Source: Curtobacterium ammoniigenes NBRC 101786 (GTDB taxonomy: Bacteria; Actinomycetota; Actinomycetes; Actinomycetales; Microbacteriaceae). From it: a stretch of 64,000 nt of DNA. The stretch is taken from assembly GCF_001571045.1 (NCBI RefSeq), contig NZ_BCSV01000004.1, positions 1-64,000 on the forward strand, read 5' to 3'. The stretch's first letter is position 1; the number at the start of each line of letters is the position of its first letter. The notes beneath the pieces were generated by a model that did not search any database, was not told the DNA's origin, and saw only the letters and a program-made list of their open reading frames with translations. Shown here in pieces: positions 53,334-62,631 of the stretch. The translations under genes were made by a program, and so were the position numbers.

Positions 53334-54343
53334 CGGTCCAGCGAACGCCCTGCGGCCTGCCGATCTCTCAGCGTGGGCCGATCGATGACGCCGGCGAGCG
53401 CCTCCAGAACGTCGTCCGGGGTCACGGCGAGCAGTGCGGGATCCGGGTCGGACGCGAACACGTCCCCGCGCCGCACGCGCGCATCCGTGAGCACGACGTG
53501 CGGGCCGGAGGCGGGCGGGCCCCACTCCTCGGGCAGCGCCGGACCGAAGAGCACGACCGACGGCCGACCGTATGCGGACGCGAGATGCGCCGCCCCGGTG
53601 TCGACGGTCACGACCGCGCGTGCCGCAGCGATGAGCGCCGCGAACGCGGTGAGATCCGCGCGACCGGCGAGGACGGAATCCTCGGAGAGCCCGGCCTGCC
53701 GTGCGACGGCGAGCGCGCGATCTCGGTCCTCGGCGCCCCCGGTGACCACGACGTGCTCGCCGTTCTGCGCGAGACTCCGGGCGACCGCCGCGAATCGGTC
53801 GACCGGCCAATGCCGCGCACCGTAGAACGCCCCCACGTGCACGATCGCGGCATCACCCACCATCGGCGGTGTGCTCGGTACGGCGATCGCCACATCGTCC
53901 GCATTCGCCGGGATGCCGTGCGCCGTCATGAGATCCGCCCAGCGGGCACGCTCGTGGACGCCGCGAACCCACGGCGGATGCGGACTCCCCGGTGCTTCGT
54001 CGGGTCGGGCGTGACGGATCTCGCGATGGGCGCCGAGCGCCTCGATGAGGTCGGCGGACTCCGGGCCGGAGCCGTGCAAGTTCACCGCGATGTCGATCTG
54101 CGCGTCGGGGGCGGCGATCGGGTGGTCCAACCCGTGCTGCGCGATGTGCACGTCCACCGGCAGCAGCTCGACAAGGGGAGCGAGCCATGCGGTCGTCGCG
54201 AGCGCGATCCGGTGGTCGGGGAAGGACCGCCGGAGCGCCCGGAGCGCGGGAACGCCGACGAGCACATCCCCGAGCTTGATCGCGCGCAGCACGAGCAAGT
54301 CGGGTCGGCCGTCGGACGGAGGCAGTTGCGCGAGTGCGGGCAC
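53330..54343 (-). CDS. GT9 family (heptosyltransferase-like) glycosyltransferase
   Basis: 337 aa. The N-terminal donor/acceptor motif RAIKLGDVLVGVPALRAL, VHVGAFYGARHWP at the domain boundary, and VTVDTGAAHLASAYGRPSVVLFGP at the C-terminus are the GT9 pattern (ADP-heptose:LPS heptosyltransferases in Gram-negatives). In an LPS-free organism the acceptor must be another glycan. GTG 54343 is preceded by a TAGCGT -10 at 6-nt spacing. It is divergent from the gmhB-like gene, with 129 nt between the starts. Confidence 0.85.
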   Translation of the reverse strand: MPALAQLPPSDGRPDLLVLRAIKLGDVLVGVPALRALRRSFPDHRIALATTAWLAPLVELLPVDVHIAQHGLDHPIAAPDAQIDIAVNLHGSGPESADLIEALGAHREIRHARPDEAPGSPHPPWVRGVHERARWADLMTAHGIPANADDVAIAVPSTPPMVGDAAIVHVGAFYGARHWPVDRFAAVARSLAQNGEHVVVTGGAEDRDRALAVARQAGLSEDSVLAGRADLTAFAALIAAARAVVTVDTGAAHLASAYGRPSVVLFGPALPEEWGPPASGPHVVLTDARVRRGDVFASDPDPALLAVTPDDVLEALAGVIDRPTLRDRQAAGRSLDR

Positions 54344-54349
54344 AGCACG

Positions 54350-54355
54350 ACGCTA
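54350..54355 (-). promoter_or_regulatory. -10 box of a leaderless promoter, GT9 gene
   Basis: TAGCGT on the minus strand, 6 nt before GTG 54343. Confidence 0.5.
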
Positions 54356-54472
54356 TCGGGGACACGGGATCGCGGGCCGATCACGCCAGTCGGCGTCGGC
54401 CGGTATCCGCGTTGCGCCGCAGTCGCCGACGGGATGGGCCAGAGCAGCCGAGACGCGGTATGCAGTGGACCA

Positions 54473-55024
54473 GTGAGCCGCATCCCTTCGACCGTCCGAG
54501 CTGTCTTCTTCGACCGCGATGGCACACTCGTGCATGACGTGCCCTACAACGGCGATCCGGGGCGGGTCGAACCGGTCGCGGGTGCACGCCGTGCCGTTGC
54601 CGCGGTCCGGGCTGCAGGACTCGCCACAGCGGTGGTGACGAACCAATCCGGCATCGCCCGCGGGATCGTCTCGCGCGACCAGGTCGACGCGGTGAACGAC
54701 CGCGTCGAAGCGCTGCTCGGCCCCTTCGATGCCTGGGAGGTCTGTCCCCACGGGCCCGACGCCCACTGCGCCTGTCGGAAGCCGCAGCCCGGCATGATCG
54801 TGCACGCGGCGGAGCAGCTCGGCGTGTCGACGGCGGACGTGGTGATGATCGGCGACATCGGCGCCGACGTCGCCGCAGCGCGCGCTGCCGGCGCCGCGAG
54901 CATCCTCGTTCCCACGGACGTGACCCGGGTCGAAGAGGTGGAGGCTGCCGAGATCGTGGCCGACACCCTCGTCGACGCGGTCGCCCTCGTATTGCATGCC
55001 GCGCGCGCCGTCAGCGAGCGGTGA
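54473..55024 (+). CDS. gmhB: GmhB-like heptose 1,7-bisphosphate phosphatase
   Basis: 183 aa HAD-IIIA phosphatase. FFDRDGTLVHD carries Asp14 and Asp16; VVTNQSGIARG is motif II; the zinc ligands Cys91, His93, Cys99 and Cys101 in CPHGPDAHCACRKPQPG are diagnostic of the GmhB/histidinol-phosphatase group; IGDIGADV is motif IV. In the pathway it removes the 7-phosphate after HldE kinase action. The presence of gmhA and hldE-like genes in the same cluster favours GmhB over histidinol phosphatase. GTG 54473 is used. Confidence 0.85.
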   Translation: MSRIPSTVRAVFFDRDGTLVHDVPYNGDPGRVEPVAGARRAVAAVRAAGLATAVVTNQSGIARGIVSRDQVDAVNDRVEALLGPFDAWEVCPHGPDAHCACRKPQPGMIVHAAEQLGVSTADVVMIGDIGADVAAARAAGAASILVPTDVTRVEEVEAAEIVADTLVDAVALVLHAARAVSER

Positions 55025-55028
55025 GCCG

Positions 55029-56087
55029 ATGCCGCGACGCGTACTCGTCGTCCGGTTGGACAGCTTCGGTGACGTCCTGGTGTGCGGGCCAGCCATCCGG
55101 GCCGTTGCCGCCGCGCCCGATACGGAGGTGGTCCTCCTGTGCGGGCCGCAAGGAGCGCCGGCGGGCACCCTGCTTCCCGGTGTCGCCCGCGTGGTCGTCT
55201 GGGGCGCTCCATGGGTGACGGAATCGGCTCGTCCCGTCGACGACGGCGTCCTCGACGAGTTCCGCACGATGATTGCGGATATCGCTCCGGACGAGGCGAT
55301 CGTCCTGACCTCGTTCCACCAGTCACCGCTGCCGACGGCGCTGTTCCTACGTATCGCCGGCGTCTCGCGGATCAGCGGTGCGAGCGTGGACCATCCGGGC
55401 ACACTGCTCGACGTCCGCCTTCGCCCCGGTGAGGACCTCGACGAGGACCAGCCGGAGCCGGAGCGAGCACTGCAGATCGCGGCGGCGGCGGGCTACAGGC
55501 TTCCCGTCGACGATGACGGCCTGCTCCGGGTCGTCGTTGCGGACGCGCGCCTTCCCGAATCGGTCGCAGCGCTACCCCGCTACGTGGTCGTCCATCCGGG
55601 GGCAAGCGTGCCTGCCCGATCGTGGGCACCCGAGCATCACGCGGCGCTCGTGAACCTCCTCGCGCAGCACGGCATCGCCGTCGTGGTGACCGGCTCGCCC
55701 GGTGAACGGGCGCTCACCGCACGCGTCGCAGGCACCACTGCCATCGACCTCGGCGGCGCGACGACACCCGCCGAACTCGCCGTCGTGCTCGCACACGCCG
55801 ACGCCGTCGTGGTCGGCAACACCGGTCCCGCGCACCTCGCAGCAGCGGTCGGCGCCCCCATCGTCAGCCTGTTCTCGCCGGTCGTCCCGGCGATCCGGTG
55901 GGCACCCTACGGCACGCGCGTTGCGCTCCTGGGCGACCAGAACGCGGCCTGTCGCGGCTCCCGAGCACGGGAATGCCCGATCGCAGGCCACCCATGCCTC
56001 GCGTCGGTGTCCCCCGACTGCGTCCTGCGGACACTCCTCGACGACTTCGGGGTACGTCCTGCTTCGCCTCCTGGACACGAGGACTGA
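55029..56087 (+). CDS. GT9 family (heptosyltransferase-like) glycosyltransferase
   Basis: 352 aa. RVLVVRLDSFGDVLVCGPAI at the N-terminus, VVVHPGASVPARSW in the middle, VVGNTGPAHLAAAVGAPIVSLF near the end, then a Cys-rich tail (CRGSRARECPIAGHPC) seen in many GT9 proteins. It is likely to add a heptose or related sugar from an ADP-activated donor. It starts 4 nt after the gmhB stop, with GTGAGCCG as a weak Shine-Dalgarno, so it is co-transcribed. Confidence 0.85.
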   Translation: MPRRVLVVRLDSFGDVLVCGPAIRAVAAAPDTEVVLLCGPQGAPAGTLLPGVARVVVWGAPWVTESARPVDDGVLDEFRTMIADIAPDEAIVLTSFHQSPLPTALFLRIAGVSRISGASVDHPGTLLDVRLRPGEDLDEDQPEPERALQIAAAAGYRLPVDDDGLLRVVVADARLPESVAALPRYVVVHPGASVPARSWAPEHHAALVNLLAQHGIAVVVTGSPGERALTARVAGTTAIDLGGATTPAELAVVLAHADAVVVGNTGPAHLAAAVGAPIVSLFSPVVPAIRWAPYGTRVALLGDQNAACRGSRARECPIAGHPCLASVSPDCVLRTLLDDFGVRPASPPGHED

Positions 56088-56126
56088 GAAGCGGCTGATC
56101 GCGCACCGCCCCGCTGACCCCGTGCG

Positions 56127-56132
56127 TAGCGT
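56127..56132 (+). promoter_or_regulatory. Candidate -10 box of the downstream glycan operon
   Basis: TAGCGT, with a leader of about 38 nt before GTG 56178 that ends in the strong Shine-Dalgarno AGGGAGG. Confidence 0.4.
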
Positions 56133-56177
56133 TCGAGCCCCGGGGACCTGCCCGCCCGGGAGACAGGGAGGCATCGG

Positions 56178-57221
56178 GTGCGCATTCTCGTGTGGCACGT
56201 CCACGGCGGCTGGATGGACGCGTTCGTCCGCGGCGCGCACACGTACGTGATCCCCACGACTGACGCGCGCGACGCATGGGGCCTCGGGCGCGGTGGTCGC
56301 GAATGGCCGGACGGTGCCGTCGAGCGCGATCCCGCGCTGATCTCGGCGGACGACATCGATGTCGTCGTCCTGCAGCGGACCGAGGAGATCGAGGCCGCGG
56401 AGCGTCTGCTCGGCGTCCGCCTCGGACGTGACATCCCGGCCGTGTTCGTGGAACACAACACGCCTCGTGTCGACGTGCCCGCGTCGCTGCACCCATTGCG
56501 CGACGATCCGACCATCACCATCGCGCACGTCACGCACTTCAACGCCCTGATGTGGGACACGGGTCGTGCTCGCACCACCGTGATCGAGCATGGCGTCGTC
56601 GACCCCGGACCGCAGTACACCGGCGCGCTCGAGCGCTTCGGCGTCGTCGTGAACGACCCGGTGCGCCGGATGCGAGTCGCAGGCGCGGACCTCCTTCCCG
56701 CGTTCGCTGCCGCGGCGCCGATCGACCTGTTCGGGATGGGCAGCGACGGGCTCGGCGACGCGCTCGGCCTGCCGGAGGATCGACTCACGCTGCTCGGCGA
56801 CGTCAAGCCGGATCCGATGCACGCGGCGCTCGCCGAGCGGCGCGCCTACCTGCATCTCAATCGGTGGACATCGCTCGGGCTCTCCCTCATCGAGGCGATG
56901 CATCTCGCCATGCCGGTGCTGGTCCTTGGAACCACCGAAGCGGCACGTCTCGTCCCACCGGACGCCGGAGCGATCTCCACCGACGTCGCCGACCTGGTCG
57001 CCGCGGCGCGACGCCTCCTGGAAGATCCAGACGAAGCGGCGCGTCGAGGACGCGTCGCCAGGGAGGCTGCGCTCGCCAAATACTCGCTCGCCCGGTTCCT
57101 GGCCGATTGGGACGCGCTCCTCGACGACGTCGTCAGCGCGCAGCACCGACACCGACCCTCCGGCAGGCCCTCGGCCTCCGACGCCCCTGCCATCCCACTG
57201 CACGAGAGGACTCCGGCATGA
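56178..57221 (+). CDS. Glycosyltransferase, GT4-like
   Basis: 347 aa, GT-B fold. It starts [22 protein letters not shown]; the middle has [13 protein letters not shown] and VTHFNALMW; the C-terminal domain has [32 protein letters not shown], which includes the Glu of the GT4 E-x7-E region. The acceptor and donor are unknown. GTG 56178 has AGGGAGG 6 nt upstream. Its stop overlaps the next ATG (ATGA). Confidence 0.82.
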   Translation: MRILVWHVHGGWMDAFVRGAHTYVIPTTDARDAWGLGRGGREWPDGAVERDPALISADDIDVVVLQRTEEIEAAERLLGVRLGRDIPAVFVEHNTPRVDVPASLHPLRDDPTITIAHVTHFNALMWDTGRARTTVIEHGVVDPGPQYTGALERFGVVVNDPVRRMRVAGADLLPAFAAAAPIDLFGMGSDGLGDALGLPEDRLTLLGDVKPDPMHAALAERRAYLHLNRWTSLGLSLIEAMHLAMPVLVLGTTEAARLVPPDAGAISTDVADLVAAARRLLEDPDEAARRGRVAREAALAKYSLARFLADWDALLDDVVSAQHRHRPSGRPSASDAPAIPLHERTPA

Positions 57222-58555
57222 GAATTGCGATGGTCTCAGAGCATGCCAGCCCGCTGGCGACGCTCGGCGGCGTCGACGCGGGCGGACAGAACGTCCACGT
57301 TGCCGCACTGTCCGGAGCGCTCGCCGACCGGGGACACCAGGTCACGGTCTACACGCGGCGGGACGATCCGTCGGTTCCGACGCGTGTGCCGCTCCGACCG
57401 GGCGTCGACGTCGTGCACGTCGACGCCGGACCGGCGACACGGATCTCGAAGGACTCGCTGCTGCCGTACATGGGCGATTTCGCCGCGTTCCTCGTCGATG
57501 CGTGGACGATCGAGCGCCCCGACATCGTGCACGGTCACTTCTGGATGTCCGGCGTGGCTGCGCTCGATGCTGCCGACCGTCTCGCGGCTCGCGACGGACG
57601 GCAGCGCATCCCGGTCGTGCACACGTTCCATGCGCTCGGCGTCGTGAAGCGGCGCCATCAGGGGGCCGCAGACACCTCCCCCGCGGAGCGCGAATGGTTG
57701 GAGCCCGGGGTCGGGCATCGCGTCGACCAGGTCATCGCGACCTGTTCCGACGAGGCGTTCGAGTTGAAGGCGCTCGGGGTGCGGAACGGTGCCATCTCCG
57801 TGGTTCCCTGCGGCGTCGACGTGCACGCGTTCACACCCGACGGCCTGACCGAGGTCCGTGACCGCCGATACCGGATCGTCACGGCCTCCCGACTGGTGCA
57901 ACGGAAGGGCGTCGGGACGACGATCGATGCGCTCGCGCGCCTCGTTGCCGACGGCGTCGACGTCGAGCTGGTCATCGTGGGCGGCGCAGGCGCGGCGGGT
58001 GTCGACCTCCCCGACGACCCTGAGTATCAGCGCCTGGATGCGCTCGCCCGACGGCTCGGAGTCCGTGACCACGTGACGTTCCGTGGCCAGCTCGCACAGC
58101 AGGAGATCCCGTCAGTGCTGCGGAGCGCAGACGTCGTCGTCTGTGCTCCCTGGTACGAACCATTCGGCATCGTGCCGCTCGAGGCCATGGCGTGCGGTGT
58201 CCCGGTCGTCGCCTCGAGTGTCGGCGGTCTCATCGACACCGTTGTCGAGGACGCGACCGGACTGCACGTGCCCCCCAGGGACGCCGACGCTGTCGCAGCC
58301 GCCGTCCGCGCACTGCTCACCGACGATGCGCGACGGCGCGCCTACGGTCGTGCCGGACGGGAACGCGTCGAGCAGCGGTACACGTGGACGAAGGTCGCCG
58401 CCGACACCGAGCGGGTCTACAACCGGGTGATCGCGAGGACGGAGCGCGCCACGCGTGCGTCGCACGCTGCGGTCACCGAACCAGGCGCCCACAGCACCGG
58501 TCGGGTCGCTGCCCGCCGCGCAACCCTGCCCACGACCGTCTCCGGGAGGAACTGA
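57218..58555 (+). CDS. GT4 family glycosyltransferase
   Basis: 445 aa. N-terminal [20 protein letters not shown] resembles the sucrose-phosphate-synthase/MshA-like group; [32 protein letters not shown] (donor-binding Arg/Lys) and [22 protein letters not shown] (the E-x7-E motif) follow. MshA is possible by overall likeness, but the gene sits in the heptose cluster rather than with mycothiol genes, so a surface-glycan role is more likely. GAGAGGA lies 7 nt before ATG. The C-terminal ~30 residues are Ala/Arg/Thr-rich. Confidence 0.85.
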   Translation: MRIAMVSEHASPLATLGGVDAGGQNVHVAALSGALADRGHQVTVYTRRDDPSVPTRVPLRPGVDVVHVDAGPATRISKDSLLPYMGDFAAFLVDAWTIERPDIVHGHFWMSGVAALDAADRLAARDGRQRIPVVHTFHALGVVKRRHQGAADTSPAEREWLEPGVGHRVDQVIATCSDEAFELKALGVRNGAISVVPCGVDVHAFTPDGLTEVRDRRYRIVTASRLVQRKGVGTTIDALARLVADGVDVELVIVGGAGAAGVDLPDDPEYQRLDALARRLGVRDHVTFRGQLAQQEIPSVLRSADVVVCAPWYEPFGIVPLEAMACGVPVVASSVGGLIDTVVEDATGLHVPPRDADAVAAAVRALLTDDARRRAYGRAGRERVEQRYTWTKVAADTERVYNRVIARTERATRASHAAVTEPGAHSTGRVAARRATLPTTVSGRN

Positions 58556-58557
58556 CG

Positions 58558-59205
58558 ATGACCATCGAACAGACCACGCGCCTCGACAGCAGCGCAGCCG
58601 CCGTTCGCGGCCACATTCTCGCGTCGGTTCCCGTGATCGCCTCGCTCGAACGGCACGGCGACCACATCGCCGCGTGGGCAGACGAGCTCGCAGGTCGACT
58701 CGGACGCGGTCAGCGCCTCCTCGCCGCCGGCAACGGCGGCTCTGCCGCGGAGGCGCAGCACCTGACGAGCGAACTCGTCGGCCGGTTCGACGGCGACCGC
58801 CCGGCGTATTCGGCGATCTCGCTGCACGCCGAGTCGTCGGCCGTCACCGCGATCGGCAACGACTATGGCTACGACCAGGTATTCGCGCGCCAGGTCGCCG
58901 CGCACGCCCGCGCCGGCGACGTGCTCGTGCTCCTCACGACGAGTGGCCGGAGCGCGAACCTCCTCAATGCCGCACGCGCCGCGCGATCCGTCGGCGTCCG
59001 GACCTGGGCCATGACCGGCCCCCGACCCAATCCGCTTGCGGAACTCGTCGACGACGCGATCTGCATCGACGGCCCGTCCGCCAATGTGCAGGAGGCGCAA
59101 CTCGTCCTGGTCCACGCCCTGTGCCGCGCCATGGAACCGGCCCTCCGCGGCCGGGCCGCGCATGCGTCGGCGCGCGTCGCGGCATCGCTCGGAGCGGGCG
59201 CGTGA
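58558..59205 (+). CDS. gmhA: GmhA-like sedoheptulose-7-phosphate isomerase
   Basis: 215 aa SIS-domain protein. LLAAGNGGSAAEAQHLTSELVGRF matches the GmhA active-site helix with its conserved Glu and His; LLTTSGRSANLLNAAR is the sugar-phosphate binding loop; VQEAQLVLVHALC contributes the second catalytic His. It would convert sedoheptulose 7-phosphate to D-glycero-D-manno-heptose 7-phosphate, the first step of the pathway. GGGAGGA lies 8 nt before ATG. It lies 2 nt after the GT4 stop. Confidence 0.9.
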   Translation: MTIEQTTRLDSSAAAVRGHILASVPVIASLERHGDHIAAWADELAGRLGRGQRLLAAGNGGSAAEAQHLTSELVGRFDGDRPAYSAISLHAESSAVTAIGNDYGYDQVFARQVAAHARAGDVLVLLTTSGRSANLLNAARAARSVGVRTWAMTGPRPNPLAELVDDAICIDGPSANVQEAQLVLVHALCRAMEPALRGRAAHASARVAASLGAGA

Positions 59206-60587
59206 GCGGAGCCATGCAATCCCGGCGTCGGATCGTCGTGGTCGGCGACACGCTGCTCGACGTCGATCTCTCCGGCACGTCCGAGCGTCTGAGCCCGGAC
59301 GCGCCCGTGCCGGTCCTCGAGGTGCAGCAGGAGGTCAAGCGCGCCGGCGGCGCGGGGCTCGTGGCCGCGATGCTCCGCCGCGACGGTCATGACGTGACGC
59401 TCGTCACCGCGCTCGGGGACGACCCGGGTGCCGACGCGATCCGAGACGCCCTCCCCGGCGTGGCCATCGTCGCCGGGCCCTCCGGGGCGCCGACACCGGT
59501 GAAGACCCGCGTTCGCATTGGCGGTCACGCGCTGGTCCGCATCGACGAGGGCTGCGAGGCGCCCCCGGTTCCTGTGCCGACCGACGAGATGCTCGACGCG
59601 CTCCGCCACGCGGACGCCATCGTGGTCGCGGACTACGGTCGCGGGATCGCCGGAGCGGAGGCAGTGCGCTCGACCCTGGCCGATTTGGCGGCATCGCTGC
59701 CGGTCGTCTGGGATCCGCATCCGAAGGGCGCCGCACCGGTCGCCGGAGTGGCGGTCGTGACGCCGAACGCCGCGGAAGCGGGCCGGCTCACCGACGCCTC
59801 GGGAACCGGCGTGCCGTTCGCTGCAGCGGCAGCAGAGTCCCTCCTGACCCGGTGGGACGTCGGTGCCGTCGCAGTGACCCTCGGCGAGCACGGTGCGCTC
59901 GTCCGCACCGCGCACGGCGATAGTCGATTCGTACCAGCCGAGGCCGTCGACGCGGCTGATCCCTGCGGGGCGGGCGACCGCCTTGCAGCGAGCACAGCGG
60001 TCGCGCTCGCGGAGGGCGCCGCGGTCGAAGACGCGGTTGCGACCGGTGTCGCGGCGGCGGGCGCCTATCTGCGCGCTGGCGGTGTCGCATCGATGCTGCG
60101 GCCGATGACGCCGCCGACCGTCCCCGGCACCGACCGCGACGCGGTCCGGATCGCCCATGCCGTCCGGGCGGACGGCGGCACCGTCGTCGCGACGGGCGGC
60201 TGCTTCGATCTCCTGCACGCCGGCCACGCCCGAACACTCTCCGCGGCGCGAGCGCTCGGCGACTGCCTCATCGTCTGTCTCAACTCGGACCGATCGGTCC
60301 GAGCGCTGAAGGGGCCCGACCGCCCCATCATGAATCAGGATGACCGCGTCGAACTCCTTCTTGCGCTCGACTGCGTCGACGCGGTCATCGTGTTCGACGA
60401 AGACACGCCGGACGACGCGTTGCGGCGATTCCATCCCGACATCTGGGCCAAGGGCGGGGACTACTCCGCCGACGACCTCCCGGAGAGCCGGACGCTCGCC
60501 GAGTGGGGCGGTCGAGTCGTGACCGTGCCCTTCCATCCCGGGCGGTCGACGACGCGGCTCGCCGCTGCGCTCGCCCGCGTGGGCTGA
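59202..60587 (+). CDS. hldE: HldE-like bifunctional heptose-7-phosphate kinase / heptose-1-phosphate adenylyltransferase
   Basis: 461 aa fusion. The N-terminal PfkB/ribokinase domain (about 1-305) has GGAGLVAAMLRRDG in place of the usual GGAANVA, and the catalytic DPCGAGDRLAAS. The C-terminal nucleotidyltransferase domain (about 320-461) has the HxGH motif in GCFDLLHAGHARTL and the closing PFHPGRSTT. The two domains give HBP and then ADP-heptose, with GmhB acting between them. GTG 59202 overlaps the gmhA stop (GTGA); ATG 59214 is an alternative. Confidence 0.9.
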   Translation: MSGAMQSRRRIVVVGDTLLDVDLSGTSERLSPDAPVPVLEVQQEVKRAGGAGLVAAMLRRDGHDVTLVTALGDDPGADAIRDALPGVAIVAGPSGAPTPVKTRVRIGGHALVRIDEGCEAPPVPVPTDEMLDALRHADAIVVADYGRGIAGAEAVRSTLADLAASLPVVWDPHPKGAAPVAGVAVVTPNAAEAGRLTDASGTGVPFAAAAAESLLTRWDVGAVAVTLGEHGALVRTAHGDSRFVPAEAVDAADPCGAGDRLAASTAVALAEGAAVEDAVATGVAAAGAYLRAGGVASMLRPMTPPTVPGTDRDAVRIAHAVRADGGTVVATGGCFDLLHAGHARTLSAARALGDCLIVCLNSDRSVRALKGPDRPIMNQDDRVELLLALDCVDAVIVFDEDTPDDALRRFHPDIWAKGGDYSADDLPESRTLAEWGGRVVTVPFHPGRSTTRLAAALARVG

Positions 60588-60615
60588 CCCGGCGCCGACC
60601 TGCCCCTCCCCGGTC

Positions 60616-60644
60616 GTCGCGATCAGCGCGGCGACCCCGTCGAA
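60616..60644 (+). terminator. Hairpin between hldE and the SDR gene
   Basis: GGTCGTCGCG and CGCGGCGACC pair with one mismatch around a 5-nt loop in the 66-nt gap. It could attenuate rather than end transcription, since the SDR gene has its own Shine-Dalgarno (GAAAGGA). Confidence 0.4.
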
Positions 60645-60653
60645 AGGACACCT

Positions 60654-61358
60654 ATGCCTATTCCCATGACTCCGATCGGACGCGTCCTCATCACTGGCGG
60701 AGCCTCCGGACTCGGTGCGGCCGTCGCTGCCGCGGTCGCGGAGGCCGGCGGGACGCCGATCGTGCTGGACCTGAACGTCGATCGTGTCCCCAGTGGGTGG
60801 GATCGCGCTGCCGTCGACGTCACCGACACGGCCGCGACCGACGCCGCCGTGCGCGACGCAGCCGAGCGACACGGCGGTCTCGATGCGGTCGTCACCGCCG
60901 CGGGCATCGACACGCCCGCTCCGATCGACGGGATCGCGGCCGAGGCGTGGGAGCGCATCGTGCGTGTGAACCTCATCGGTACCGCGGCCGTGGTGCGTGC
61001 CGCGCTTCCAGCGTTGCGGCAGTCGCACGGACGCGTCGTCGTCGTGTCGTCGTCGCTCGCGCTTCGCGGCGTCGGCGACGGTACCGCCTACTCAGCGTCG
61101 AAGTTCGGCGTGCGCGGGTTCTCGCAGGCGCTCGCCGCAGAGCTGCGCGGGGAGGTCGGGGTCATCAACGTGATCCCGGCCGGCATGCGGACGGCGTTCT
61201 TCGAAGGACGGTCTGAGCAGTACAAGCCCGGTCCCGACGCAAAGCTCATCGAGCCCGAGTACGTCGCAAACAGCATCCTGTTCGCGCTCGGACAGCCCGC
61301 GGGTTGCGAGATCCGAGAGCTTGCGATCATGCCGGCGGACGAGCCGAGCTGGCCGTAG
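60654..61358 (+). CDS. Short-chain dehydrogenase/reductase
   Basis: 234 aa classical SDR. The cofactor site is RVLITGGASGLGAAVAAAV; AVVTAAGID follows; the catalytic Ser is in VVVSSSLALRG and the Tyr-x3-Lys in AYSASKFG. It is not an HldD-type extended SDR, which is ~310 aa with a different Tyr context, so the ADP-heptose epimerase is not supplied by this gene. A role in modifying the heptose or another sugar is possible. Its 3' end overlaps the convergent GT9 gene by 32 nt. Confidence 0.85.
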   Translation: MPIPMTPIGRVLITGGASGLGAAVAAAVAEAGGTPIVLDLNVDRVPSGWDRAAVDVTDTAATDAAVRDAAERHGGLDAVVTAAGIDTPAPIDGIAAEAWERIVRVNLIGTAAVVRAALPALRQSHGRVVVVSSSLALRGVGDGTAYSASKFGVRGFSQALAAELRGEVGVINVIPAGMRTAFFEGRSEQYKPGPDAKLIEPEYVANSILFALGQPAGCEIRELAIMPADEPSWP

Positions 61359-62454
61359 CGGAAGTCCGCAGCAGGTCTTCGACCTGCGCGAGCACAGCGT
61401 CCGTGGACACATCGGCGACGAACGACGGATCGTGCTCGCAGCGCTCGGCAGTCCATCCGACCTTGGTCACGTCGATCCCGCAGACCGGGCACCGTGTCGT
61501 GAAGGCCATCTCGACACGGTGCCGGGCACGGTCGAACGGGCCGGCGTTGATCACGTTGCCGAACCAGAACACGCCGACCGTGCGCGTCCCGACAGCGACC
61601 GCGAGGTGACGCGGGCCGGAGTCGTTGGCGACGACGACGTCGGCGACGGCGAGCATTCCCGGCAGCTCCACGATCGGAAGATCGCCCGCCAGGTTCCAGA
61701 ACCGCCCGGCGGCGTCGCTTCCGACGGCGCGCTCGATCTCCGCCGCTGCGGATCGATCCGACGCGTCGCCGATCACCACGACCGCGTCCCCCTGGGCCAG
61801 GCGAGCCCGTGCCACGGCCGCGAACCGTTCTGCTGGCCACCGACGCCGCGGGTCGGTCGCACCCGGATGCAGGACGATCACTCGGCGCCCGTCCGCCGCG
61901 ATCCGCGCGGCCGCCGCAGCCCGCTCGGCGTCGCTGACGGCGATCGTGGGGTCGAGCGTGACGGGCGCGGCGCCGGCCAGCCCAGCGACTTCGAGCCATC
62001 GAGCGATCTCGTGCTGGTAGTACTCGTAGCGCAGCCAGCGCTCGAGCACCTCCGCGTCCTCGGTCGCGGTGCCCACCGTGTGCCGGGCCCCGAGGCGCAT
62101 GAGGAACGGATTCGAATGCCGTCCGCCGCCGTGCAGTTGCACCGCAAGGTCGAAGCGACCGGCAAGCCGTGCCACGAACGCGTCCACCGGCTCATCCCGC
62201 GGGCCGGGCGTTCCTGCACGAACGCCTGGGGCGATCGGGATCAGCTCGACGGCGTCCGTTGGTCCGGGGCGCCCGGCGAGCAGCTGACGGGCGAGGGGCG
62301 TGCCGAGCAGGGTGATCCGTGCCTCCGGATAGGCGGCGGCGAGTGCATCGATGGCAGGCAGCGCGAACATCAGGTCACCGAGCCCGCCGCCGCGGAGCAC
62401 CGCGATCTCGTGGACATCGTCGAACGTTGGCCAGAGCTCACCGATTGCGCGCAT
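61327..62454 (-). CDS. GT9 family (heptosyltransferase-like) glycosyltransferase
   Basis: 375 aa, the third GT9 gene of the locus. EIAVLRGGGLGDLMFALPAIDAL at the N-terminus, VIVLHPGATDPRRRWPAERFA, VVVANDSGPRHLAVAVGTRTVGVFW, and a C-terminal Cys-x2-Cys...Cys-x-His segment (TRCPVCGIDVTKVGW onward). AGGA lies 5 nt before ATG 62454. It reads toward the SDR gene and is divergent from the aldehyde dehydrogenase. Confidence 0.85.
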   Translation of the reverse strand: MRAIGELWPTFDDVHEIAVLRGGGLGDLMFALPAIDALAAAYPEARITLLGTPLARQLLAGRPGPTDAVELIPIAPGVRAGTPGPRDEPVDAFVARLAGRFDLAVQLHGGGRHSNPFLMRLGARHTVGTATEDAEVLERWLRYEYYQHEIARWLEVAGLAGAAPVTLDPTIAVSDAERAAAAARIAADGRRVIVLHPGATDPRRRWPAERFAAVARARLAQGDAVVVIGDASDRSAAAEIERAVGSDAAGRFWNLAGDLPIVELPGMLAVADVVVANDSGPRHLAVAVGTRTVGVFWFGNVINAGPFDRARHRVEMAFTTRCPVCGIDVTKVGWTAERCEHDPSFVADVSTDAVLAQVEDLLRTSATASSARPPA

Positions 62455-62523
62455 CGTTCCTGTCTACCGGGTGGAGAACTGCTCGTGGCCCGCTCGTCCG
62501 GGCGCGAACGGTCCCGTGTCGCG

Positions 62524-62578
62524 CTCTCCGGACAAACCCGGGGGACATCTCTCCGGACAGTTGCTGCAGGACCGGACA
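62524..62578. repeat. Spaced direct repeats in the GT9/ALDH divergent region
   Basis: CTCTCCGGACA occurs at 62524-62534 and 62549-62559 (25-bp period), and a partial copy, ACCGGACA, at 62571-62578. The 177-nt intergenic region holds no other pattern. Two such copies on one helix face could bind a regulator. Confidence 0.5.
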
Positions 62579-62631
62579 CGGACAGCGGTGCCGCGCAAGG
62601 TGGGGACCGACCGACCCTGAGGAGGACCCGC

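Noticed and set aside
57218-58555. GT4 gene as mycothiol glycosyltransferase MshA
   Set aside because: The N-terminal GGQ region is MshA/SPS-like, but it is embedded in a heptose-glycan operon and no other mycothiol genes are present; not enough to name it.
60654-61358. SDR gene as the missing ADP-heptose epimerase HldD
   Set aside because: Length (234 aa) and motifs are those of classical SDRs, whereas HldD is an extended SDR of about 310 aa.
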